This document shows positions 47,586 to 58,015 of a DNA stretch of 64,000 nucleotides, in pieces. The position numbers and the translations under genes were made by a program. Source of the stretch: Clytia hemisphaerica (lineage: Eukaryota; Cnidaria; Hydrozoa; Leptothecata; Clytiidae); NCBI GenBank assembly GCA_902728285.1, contig CACVBU010000468.1, positions 473,003 through 537,002 of the forward strand. Direction: 5' to 3'. The stretch's first letter is position 1. Every line of letters starts with the position of its first letter. A model generated the notes under the pieces. It was not told the origin of the DNA and ran no database searches. It saw nothing but the letters and a program-made list of their open reading frames with translations.

Positions 47586-47778
47586 TTTGTTAACGACCAC
47601 CTTAAGGTTTCCAGGGGGTTCTCTCCTCATAAACTGACATCAATAGTCATTTTTCCAGCAGGCCCTTTTTCACAAAATTTCACTTTCCAGGGGTGTCAAT
47701 CCCTACAATTTCTCTTTTGCACTGAGTAGGCAGGAAGTCTGCAATCTATGGTGGACTGAAAAACACTTTGAAAAATAC

Positions 47779-49145
47779 AAGTGTGATTATTTGTGTGCCT
47801 TGCATGCCCTCATGGGTCACGTGAGTTACGTGGCTCGTGCCTTTGTGGGTATCATGTAGGTCCAAAAATAATTTACGTGGGTATTTAGTGGGTCCAGAAA
47901 AATATTACGTGGGTCCAAAAAAAATTTACGTGAGTATCTTGTGGCTCCAAAAAAAAATTATGTGGGTATCTCGTGGGTCCAAAAAAAAATTACATGGGTA
48001 TCTCATGGGTCCAAAAAAAAATTACTTGGGTATCTCGTGGGTCCAAAAAAAAAATTACATGGGTATCTCGTGGGTCCAAAAATAAATTACGTGGGTATCT
48101 CGTGGGTCCAAAAAATTTACGTGGGTATCTCGTGGGTCCAAAAAATAGAGTTTGTGAGACTTTTTAAGAGAGACTGTTTTCCTACAAAAGTGTGTACAAT
48201 GGTAATGTATATCTTTTATTACAAGAGATGTAAATTTCATTGGTAAGAAAATATTATTAATTGTATAATTGACTTTATGTAAAAATAGACTATAACAAGC
48301 CCACTCATTCAATTACTTTTGAACTTTTTAAGAGTCTACAGTTAGACTCCCCGGTTATTCCAAGGCGGTAAGAATTTACTTCGAATAACCGGGAGTGCGA
48401 ATAACTAAAAAATTTGTTCTCTGGATCGAAGGAGAATATTGAACTTTTGAAGAAATTGCTTGAAGAGTGTAAATAACCATGAATATTGGAACCTGATTTT
48501 TTGAAGAAGAAAAAAGTCTTTTAATCAAAATCGTCAAAAAGCTGTTCACACTTGCCAGCCAGGAGAATTTTTCAAAAAAATGGAAGTCCTCAAGTCTCCC
48601 AGGAACAGCTCGAAATTTCCAGCTGGATAATAGTATTTTGTCCGGAACAGCTCAAGGTTCATGAAAAAAGATTTTTATTTTCTAGGAAAAGCTAACATAA
48701 ACTTGGAGTGTATTTTTTTCAAAATAGCTGTTTCCATTTGCCAGCTGGAATTGCGCAATATTACAGGAACAGCTCGATTTTTCCAGCTGAGATTGCGCAA
48801 TATTACGGGAACAGCTCTGATGTTTACCAAAAATCAACTAGTAACAGCTTTTATTTTCCAGCTGGCAATAAACAGGAACAGCTCCAAGTTTCAGGCTGAT
48901 TTTCGGTCCCACGAGATACCCAAGTAAATTTTTTTCGAACCCACGAGATACCCACGTAATTTCTTTGACCCACGAGATACCCACGAAAATTTCTTTTGGA
49001 CCCACGAGATACCCACGTAATTTTTTACTGGACCCACAAGGCACGAGACCCACGAGGGCACGAGACCCACGTAACCCACAAGGGCACAAGCCACGTAACC
49101 CACGATACCCACAACGGCACACAAGGCATGCAAATAATCACACTC
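47779..49145. mobile_element. 9-bp-TSD fold-back element with 32-bp tandem arrays in its arms
   Basis: GAAAAATAC is duplicated (47770-47778, 49146-49154). The ends AGTGTGATTATTTG are inverted. The left arm (to about 48150) contains eight or nine tandem units of TTACGTGGGTATCTCGTGGG followed by TCC and an A run; the right arm (48905-49060) has about five in inverse orientation. Between the arms are inverted CCCGGTTATTC words (about 48350-48405) and repeated GGAACAGCTC / TTCCAGCTG words (48548-48895). It encodes no protein; the frames over the arrays are repeat artefacts. Confidence 0.88.
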
Positions 49146-49758
49146 GAAAAATACTTTGAAAAATACTTCACTTATATACACATATTCAAATAATTTTACA
49201 TTTATCACGAATGATGACATGTGACTTTTCCTATCTACCTCGTGTTATACAAAGCGTAACAAGCGACAACTATATATATTTTGTTTCTGTGCGCAAAGTT
49301 GATGTTGTTATATGTTTATGAAGAAAGAAACCCAGAGATTGCCAATCACAAAAGGAGGAAGGGGTATGATTTTTCTGACTCAAAATGAAACATTTTTTCT
49401 CAAATACTTAGAGTCGGTCGGAGGACACAACCAAACTACCGAAGAACACAACCAAACTACCGTAGAATCGTCTAATATAGACGCCCCTCCTTTAAAGTCG
49501 ACACCGGATCTGTAAAATATTCAAAACAAACCTTCAATGAAATTCTTGGTATCATTCTTATCAAACTAGAAGTTCAGTAAACATTAAAATTCTTTCAATT
49601 AAAAAAGCAGCCAAATGAGAGAAGCAATTTTACACAACACATACATGAAACGCATGCAAATGTTTTTGTGTTCATCATTAGAATTTCACATCTTTATTGG
49701 AGTTGGCAGTATGGCGGTTGCATTAAAATTCAAAAGGAAACCGGGTTCTTTTTGGACC

Positions 49759-50613
49759 TACCCTGGTGGAGACGTCCTATAAATTAACCTTTGTCCGTTT
49801 GTTCGTTAGTTACAAGTTTTTTTTATAAGCATACAAAAATCCGAAAACAGGCTCAGAGATGCTTAGGTCAAAAGCTTAATAAGGCTGAAAAATGCTTGAG
49901 GGGATGCTTAAAAATCTAAAAGCATAAATTTAGGGAAATACTGAAAATCCGTTAAATTCCAGCCAAAAAAAGCTAAAATCAGGAAAAAAATATTTTTTGT
50001 AGGCTCAAGTAGGCAATGCTTGCCATATGCTTAATTTTTTCCCATATCTGAGCCTAGATATGATTATAAGTGCAATGCTTATAAAAAAAGAAACATGTAC
50101 TAGCTTTTCTCGAGATTGGCTCATTAGTTTTTTTCTGATTTTTTGCACAAAGATGTGTAATTATAAACCCTTGAATGTGACAGAGCCCGATTTTTGAAAA
50201 AAATTTGGGCCAAAAAGACTGGTTTTTTGCACTTTGTGAAAAATTGGATCATTAATTTTTTCTGATTTTTTGCATGAAAGTAGGGTACCATCATAGGTGA
50301 AAGATGGCTCAAGCAGATTTTTGTAAAAACAAATTTTTCAGCTCAAAGAACACATCTTTATCTATAAGAATCACTCTTAATAAGCATACATCAATGTTGT
50401 TCATAAAATTACTGAATTTTTGATAAGATATGTCTTTTGCTCACAAAGTCTTGAATATGAAAGAATATTTCAAGAGCATGAAATTTTGGCTTATAAACGT
50501 TTTTTTATAAGAAACAAACGACTAATTTTAATAGATCGTCACTATTTGTGTTCTGAATGATTGTTTAATGGTCACGCTCACGTAGATATCAATTATATGG
50601 TGTGTTAAATGCA
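49759..50613. repeat. Interspersed repeat, copy 1
   Basis: It shares long blocks with 62005-62858 in the same orientation: GGACCTACCC(TC)GGTGG, TATAAATTAACCTTTGTCCG, GCACAAAGATGTGTAA, and GGTCACGCTCACGTAGATAT near the end. This copy carries a separate insertion at about 49826-50090 with TTTTTTATAAGCAT / TGCTTATAAAAAA ends and repeated TGCTTA words. Confidence 0.8.
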
Positions 50614-51440
50614 TACTTTTGGTGACTCACAGTAAAAAGGTCTACTAAAAAATTCCTCGCTTGCAAAATGTTGTTTTGATTTTGAAATCTTTGTGGAAAG
50701 CATGCTAGTTACTTTTATAATATTGACTACATTGTTAATAAAAGTTTTCTTTTTGAAAAAAAGCACTTCACATTTCTTATATATCAATAATCTGTGACGT
50801 GATAGGGAGAGTACATTTTACTGATTGATTGTTAACTTTGGTATGTATTTGTTTATGTTTGATTTTTTATTTTGAAGACCAGCAGACATAGCTGTATGTC
50901 GAGATAACAAGACACATGTTGATATTAGATGATTCTATGGTATCAATTGGGCCTGGCCTTAGTAAAAATAGTTGAATCTTTTATCTGATGAAAATCAGGT
51001 TTTATCAGACTTAAACAAAAGAAATCTATAAAAAAGACAAAAGAAAATGTTTGTCATACAAATATCTCAAGACTGCAACCATTGGTTGTCATGAAACTTT
51101 CAGAAGCGAACTTTTATTGGTTAAGGAAGCCTTTGAATGAAGAATCGTGTCATCCCATAAATGCAAAATGAAGAAAATGAAGAACATTTGAAAATGTTCT
51201 TATAAAAAGTTTGATCTTGGTTGGTCCATGAAAACAGGATGCATCATGGTGGGTCTATCCTGTTAAAATGGTTGTCTTTGGATGTCATTTCATTGGTTTG
51301 TGAATCAACATGGTCACACTTTCTTGATTCAAAAGGATTACATCATCAAAAATTAACAAGAATAAATTTTGATTCATGTGTTCAAAAATCAGTTTAGAAA
51401 TTAAAATTCTTCCACTAACCATAGTGTCAGTCCCCTCTGC
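50614..51440. other. Non-coding stretch
   Basis: No gene or clear repeat boundary was found; short frames only. Confidence 0.3.
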
Positions 51441-51442
51441 TG

Positions 51443-51800
51443 GTTGGGGGGGGGGGATTACACCCTGAATTTTTCCCAAAAAAGGAGGGGGCTGGAAGTA
51501 CACCACTTTTTTTGGGGGACTTATGTATTTGGGGGAGCTAAAATCTCATCACTTAACGTGGGGGCTAAAATAATTCAGCTTAATAGGTTGGCTTCAGTTA
51601 CTCAAATTCGTCTGTGGCCAAAATATTTTATCTTAAAGTTAGAACTGAATGCAATTTACATTAGAAAACCCTTTTTTTACTGGATCAAGTGTCTAGGGTT
51701 AAAAGTCCTGGGGGCTAACAAAAAAATCATAAATCTTTGGGGGTACTTAAAACTCAGGGGGGACTTAATTTTTGCCTGGGACCTAAACCTGGCGCTTTGC
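51443..51800. repeat. G-run repeat with GGGGGCTAA words
   Basis: It starts with a run of 11 G and repeats GGGGGCTAA / GGGGGACTTA words at irregular spacing. The 119-codon frame across it is low-complexity translation. It is related in style to 55085-55470. No target duplication was found. Confidence 0.4.
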
Positions 51801-52879
51801 TAACTGTCTGTTTGCATAGCAAAGGTATTCACCAAAGAGATTTAAAAACCGAGACTCAAGATAATATGCATTTTCATTCAGAAACAAGTCACACTATTCT
51901 TTGAGGTTTTTTATAGAGAAAATGGGTGAAGTCATGCGCTCAGTTGTGATGCTGCCAATTTATTCTTTGTTTTCCAGGAGGGTTAAGTTTTGGGAAGGTT
52001 GCTTGGAAATGGTACAAAGATTTAGCTCGTGAAGACCGCCATTCATATTTATAAAAACTTTGAAAGTCCACAACTTGTTATCAATTGTAATTTAAGTTAA
52101 AGGTAAATTTCTTCGATCTTTTTAATGTTCTTTTGAGTTTTTTTACTTTGACAATAAATTTGCTTTTTCCCATAAAATTTCGAAGTGCAAGTAATGTGCT
52201 TGGTAATGATAGACTGTCCAATATTGCTACATTATTGTAAAATAAGGGCCATACTTGTTAATAGCTCTTATAGTAGCCAGAAGCAGGTTTTTGTATGATG
52301 GTGAGGACAATGAGGCCATTGTGATGAAAAATATAGTCATAAAAGCTGCTATGTAAATTGTAACGTTATTTTGAGTATGACAGTTAGTATGCCAATGTTA
52401 TGCTGCCACTTTTTTAATGTTTACAAATTCCAATTTAAATTGGAAAAGTAAAATTCTTAAAATCATGATTGAAGCAGCACATAGCGTGGAAAGAGATGTT
52501 TTTAAATTGGAAAAGTTCAATTTTAAATTCGTAAAAACTGTGGCTAACGAAAAAGAATTTCAAAGAGTTCTTTGGACTGGAAACAAAGATTTTTTCAGGG
52601 ATAGAAAAAATCAGTCTAGATAAAACAAAGAATTCTACAGACAAAAAAGTCCTATGGTTTGGGTGCAATTTGCTGAGAAAGAAATGAAAAGAAGGAATGG
52701 GCATTATCATTACTAATTATCTTCTTAAGTTGCTTATATCTTCTTCAGCAAGAGAGTGCTTGACCCGGAGGAAGCATTTTACACAATAAATTGAAGTTGA
52801 GATAAGAATTGTTTGATACTTAAAGTTTCACGCAACTTTTCGTCACGATCTTCAGTCAAAAATTCTATACAAAAAATTC
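51801..52879. other. Non-coding stretch left of the Penelope fragment
   Basis: The frame at 52417-52623 (68 codons) has no domain that I recognise and no ATG context worth noting. Nothing else was found. Confidence 0.3.
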
Positions 52880-53700
52880 GTTTCAAGTTTACAAAAATAT
52901 ACTGTGCATGTAGAGTCTTCGTCAAAGCAATTGACGTCATTTCAGTCTTTGGTGTCGTGGAGTTTGAGGGTGAACTTATTCACATGCCGACATTTCGAGA
53001 TCAGTTCATTCCTTGAATTTAACAGTTTCTCGGGTTGGTCAAATGTGGCAATTTCTAATTTTTCGCTAAGACAGAGTGAACATTTCAGCGAAGCACGATT
53101 GAACGGTGGACATTTACGGACTGTCTTCCAAGTAATCTTTGGGGCACGATTCTTTCGTTTCAACCTCCAAATCTCCTTGGAAAGTTCAGTTTCTTTTTCG
53201 TACTTTTCGTTGGCGAAGGATGACTTGTGGTTGGCGTATCGTTTCTTGAACTTAGGTTCGGCTAACCCAATGTAGAACTTTTCACCGTAATCTGGTTCGT
53301 CATCGCAGGTGACCGTTGCTTGATAAACTGAACGCTCCACCAAACATGAGCCGTTAAGGGGGCAAGATGCTTTCACCCTACAGTTGCACTGTGGTGGGAT
53401 CTCGTTACCGTTAGTGTCGCGTTTCAAGATGCTTTTGTTGTGGCTCTGGATGATGCTTTTGATGTTTTTTGGTGCAGCTATAGCTTACTTTAACGGTATT
53501 GCGATTGAAGATTTTTGTTGAATTTATGGTGTTTCGGGAAGTGTTTTTTGTCAATAAGCTGCAAAAATCTTCTGGCAATTTTCGTCTCGACGTTCTTGTT
53601 ATATGGCGGGTTGAACCATGTGATGTGGCGTTTGCGATTTTTTGGCTGTGTGTTCTTTGGATTGGTTGGCTTATACGAAAGTTCGACGTTGTAGCCGACG
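52880..53700 (-). mobile_element. Penelope-like element, 5'-truncated, with GIY-YIG nuclease
   Basis: The longest frame (52942-53427, minus) has the Penelope linker cysteines (CNC ... CPLNGSC) and a GIY-YIG-type nuclease: VYQATV as the first motif, FYIGLAEPKFKKRYANHKSS with the catalytic arginine region, then EKL and N further on. Upstream (53428-53700) translations in shifting frames still show the end of the reverse transcriptase (RHITWFNPPYNKNV, KHFPKHHKF, SHNKSIL). Two single-base frame changes fall in A runs near 53475 and 53515. The 5' end is cut at about 53700, only 150 bp from the MRPS18A start. It is a fragment, not an active copy. Confidence 0.85.
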
Positions 53701-53784
53701 TTGTATTACTAATTATAAATCTTTTTGGATTTCAGAGTCACATTATTTTGGAAAATTGAAACATTTGCAGTTTTAAATAACCTC

Positions 53785-53800
53785 TTTCATTTTTTTTTAG
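53785..53800 (+). promoter_or_regulatory. Polypyrimidine-AG acceptor before the MRPS18A start codon
   Basis: TTTCATTTTTTTTTAG ends at 53800, 53 nt before the ATG. It could be the 3' end of a 5'UTR intron or a spliced-leader acceptor. Confidence 0.5.
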
Positions 53801-53853
53801 AATTACATTGAATGAGATTATGCAATACTAAAATTAATTATTTATTAAAAATA

Positions 53854-56367
53854 ATGGCGTTATCATTTGTTAGGAGTTTGATTAGCAGGGAGGCTGCTGT
53901 TTTTACACCTATCTTATCAAGGATGTTTTCAATGTCTTCAGTGACAGGTTAGTTTTATTGCTTTTCAATCATCCTTGACACTCTAATGGTCTCATCATAT
54001 AATATTTTCAACTCTGGACATCTTTCAACTCTTGGTTGAGAAAATATTGATGAGTTCGTTTAAAGTATAAATGATCTTACATGAATATACAGTCGTTCAT
54101 TGTAACTATAGATTTTGGTGTTCACCTTTTAAGATTTGTAAGTTTTGGGCTTTCATTTTATGAAAATATGTGGGCACAAGTTATAATTGCAAGTTTGTCA
54201 TTTTCCATTCAGGTAAAAAAATATCACTGAAAATCATTATCTATCAAATTTAAAATTAATTTATTTTTCTTAGGTATAAAGGCTGCCGAGCTAACCAAAG
54301 AGAATATGCCACCAAGTCTTGGATGTCCTGTCTGCAGTAGGGGTATCACTTTTACTAAAAACGTATGGATGCTTTATTTTGATGTATCTTGTTAATTAAT
54401 GATGTCCTTGTGTTTGATAATAATTCAAAAACTATTAGTTTATAATTTTGATAAGTATATAAAAAATTTCTCAACTATTTTTCATTTCTGAAAACACTTT
54501 TGCAGCTTTTTATAAATTTAATTTTACCAAATTTTTAAAAGAAGATTGTATAAACTTCCTTCTACTCTCGTCATAGTCTTAAGACATTATCATCCATTCA
54601 GGAAGTAAAAGTATACTATCTGTGGTCATACAAACTGTAACATGATATCAATGCTTTCATTCTGTTTTTTGTTTTTTCTAGGATGTTTTGTTTTTATCTC
54701 TCAATTCATGACTCCCGAAGGTTACATGATTAGTAGAAGGAAAGACAGGTTTGTATTTTTGAAATTTGACTGATTTTTTGACTACATCATCAATTTAACT
54801 CAAAGGTATTGTAACATGTGCAGGCTTTGTAATTTGAAAAATACAGACGTTTGCTCAATCACACTCCTAAAATCTTGAGTTTTGCTATTTTAGATTGTGT
54901 GATAAGGCCTGCTATCCACTTTTAAATGATTTAGTTTAGATTTATGGTGTGTGTGGTTGATCGCACTCCTCAGATAGTATAGGTGTGTTTGGAGGCGTTT
55001 GGGGTCATTACTCCCTTTAGGGAAGGAAGACTTCCTCTTAGTTACTAACCTTAGAACCCTCTATGCAAACACGTCAACATGGCTTCACCCCCCCTACTCG
55101 CAGGGGGGGGTTAAAAGGTCTTAGGGCAACTGGTACCTACAAATAGTCTTTGGCCAGGGGCCACCTACTGAGCTAGGGGGGACCTAATTTGAAACCTTGA
55201 AACCTCTTGCAAACCTTTTTCCATAAAAAACTTTAGTGATAAACTTTATTTTCTTTTGTTTGCCTTTAAGTAGCTATTTTTTAAACTGTTGTATTTAATT
55301 ACACTTGACAAAAAAGAAAGTTTTTCTAAAAGTATACCTACGAATTCAATTTTTAGCTTTTTTCGATTTTTGAACTTTTAGGGGCCACCTAGAATATTTT
55401 TCCAATAGGGGCCACCTAAATCCTAGGGGGCACCTAAATTCTTAGGGGGGACCTAGGACCTGCTTATAAGCCATGCGTCAAGGAATCAGGTTATAATAAA
55501 ATGGCGATAAATTTAGTTGCAACTGACAAGCGATCTTATTAAAAGTTGTTTACTTTTTTCCAGGAGTTTGCAAAAAACAACAACGTAGAATCTTCAAATA
55601 TATTCATATTGCAAGAAGAGAAGGTTTGCTTTCCCTTTTTATATAACAATTAGTTAGTTTCTCATCATACAGCAGTCTCCCTTAACAATAAGTTCTATTA
55701 TTTCAATCTTTTGTTTTAAGAAATTTTTCATAAGACACTCTGTATAGGATCTTAACCGCCTCATTACTGAGTTATGAATCTAGCTAGTTTTTGTTTGACT
55801 CGTTTATTCAAACTAGAATCCTTTACTAACAACGACTCTAAATACATGTCCCTTTTTATACTCTGGTTTTATACACTTTTCATCGCAAGGACTCAAGGTA
55901 TTTTTCAAGCACTTTTACACCACCGTTTTACTCAGTGGCAAAAACTCAATTTTGGGGAGAAAGAAATGTTAAAGTTAAATAATGGAAAGTAGAGATACGA
56001 CAGTACAAAAACGTGAAGGAAAATCAACTCAATGTATTGTAATGAGTCTAACAAGTAAGAATCATAGTCATAATCAAGTAAGAATTTGTAGGCTATGATA
56101 CATGAAAACACTAATTTAGGACCAACCATGGTGGCCAACGTTTAAATATCTGCTGCATTGAACCTCAACTTTCAGACTAAAATGGTTGTAAATAAAAGTG
56201 CTTGGAAAATACCTTGAAGGAGGCATTGGTATTTTTGAAGAGGGTAAACAATTTTTTTTTCAGGCTTATTACCACGGAACCCACCAGTTGATGGTGGTGA
56301 ACCACCAGAGTATGGTCAAAAGTCCAAATCTCTCACCAAGAAAACATACAAAACCAGATTCCTGTGA
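53854..56367 (+). CDS. MRPS18A: Mitochondrial ribosomal protein S18A (mL66), 5 exons, exon 3 frame-disrupted
   Basis: Exons: 53854-53947, 54274-54362, 54682-54748, 55564-55623, 56264-56367; all GT/AG, total 414 nt (137 codons plus stop; the human protein has about 196). An N-terminal Ser/Arg-rich segment suits a mitochondrial signal. C49-P-V-C52 forms half of the zinc site, GVC the other half (exon 4), and ARREG-GLLP across exons 4/5 matches the RAGLLP of the S18A paralogue rather than S18B or S18C. In exon 3 the phase fits at both ends, but the middle (SQFMTPEGYMISR) reads only in another frame and the straight reading meets TGA at 54709. Two small length differences (about +2 near 54700 and +1 near 54744) explain this. 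So either the assembly has errors here or the gene is decaying. Gene identity is firm, functional status is not. Confidence 0.82.
55085..55470. repeat. G-run repeat in MRPS18A intron 3
   Basis: It begins CCCCCCTACTCGCAGGGGGG (itself an imperfect palindrome) and contains GGGGNCCACCTA / GGGGGGACCTA words five or six times, ending near GACCTAGGACCTGC. It is similar in style to 51443-51800. Confidence 0.45.
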
Positions 56368-56670
56368 CGAACGAACTGATTTTTTTTTTGCAATCTATTT
56401 TTGTAAATATTTTTTAGTCAAAAGAGATATTATTTCATTGTCTTTTTTTCTTTTTATTAGATTCATTTTCATGCCTGCTACCGTTTGAAAGGCTTCAACA
56501 TTATAAACCTCTAGTATTTCAGTAATTTAATGTTCGGTAATGCTAATGCTTTTATATCATCGTTTGTTCAGGTTTGTTCAGATCTGGACTCACCTACTGA
56601 ATTAGAAATCAAAGTCCGCTTGTTGAGGTAGCGTAAACAATGAAGAAAAATTCCACTGATTATTATAAAT

Positions 56671-56688
56671 TTTCCTTTTTTTTTACAG
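56671..56688 (+). promoter_or_regulatory. Polypyrimidine-AG acceptor before the TPI start codon
   Basis: TTTCCTTTTTTTTTACAG ends at 56688, 26 nt before the ATG, and 321 nt after the MRPS18A stop. It is a strong acceptor, so the TPI mRNA must begin with spliced sequence (5'UTR exon or spliced leader). Confidence 0.6.
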
Positions 56689-56702
56689 ATCTTTCTAAGT
56701 GA

Positions 56703-57467
<765 letters not shown>

Positions 57468-57975
57468 ATTGTGGATACATTAGGTCTGTAAATGAGACAG
57501 CGAATTTTGCTATGTTGACAATGACTTCGCTTTATGCATTTCTTTTGAGATAATAACTTCTTTCAAAAATCATACCAAGTTAAATAGATTGAATTTTTAC
57601 AAAAAAAAAAATTAGAATAGATATTTATTTTTTATAATGAATGAAACTTTGTCCTTTTCTTTTATTCTTTTGTTTTCTTAAAGATTGATAATATTAAGAA
57701 CATGCAACACCAAATCATTTTAATTACCGTGTTTTCATGTGCTAGATTTACCCCCTCTCCCTTTCGGTTCAGTTCTTCAACACGTAAGCATCACAAAGGA
57801 ATGGTCAGTTCAAATCTGTCCAAACATAATCAGTAGTGGAAACAGAAAAGGATGAAACTTTTCATATTGTACAAATGACACTGTGATTTTATGCTTGTTG
57901 AAAATATATTTAAGAGTGGAATGTAGTATTAATTAAAGCTTATGATGTACTACTATACAATTTTGTTTTCTTTCA
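57468..57975. other. TPI 3' flank / spacer to PIGF
   Basis: It contains an A run at about 57600-57611 and no AATAAA on the plus strand that I can see; ATTAAA occurs at about 57933. No other gene. Confidence 0.4.
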
Positions 57976-57976
57976 G
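57961..57976 (+). promoter_or_regulatory. Polypyrimidine-AG acceptor before the PIGF start codon
   Basis: TTTTGTTTTCTTTCAG ends at 57976, 39 nt before the ATG. This is the third gene in the run with this arrangement. Confidence 0.55.
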
Positions 57977-58015
57977 AGAAAAAAATATAATAGAAAAATC
58001 AAAATAGACAAAAAA

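Larger units (their letters stand above)
40901..47602. mobile_element. Host TIR element carrying a MITE and an LTR element
   Basis: AAGGTGGTCGTTAACA at about 40901-40916 is inverted perfectly at about 47587-47602. With the nested MITE and LTR element removed, about 1.6 kb remain. No transposase frame is evident in 46036-47585. The call rests mainly on a 16-bp inverted match and so is tentative. Confidence 0.4.

Noticed and set aside
47837..48246. Frames rich in repeated VGPKK / GYLVGPKN segments
   Set aside because: They are translations of the 32-bp tandem array in the arm of the 47779-49145 element; several overlapping frames show the same pattern.
51444..51803. 119-codon frame rich in Gly and Leu
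   Set aside because: It follows the GGGGGCTAA-type repeat words and has no domain or homologue that I recognise.
54832..54890. Alternative fourth exon of MRPS18A beginning after TGTGCAG
   Set aside because: It gives LCNLKN and then a stop, whereas the exon at 55564 restores the GVC and ARREG-GLLP family motifs in phase.
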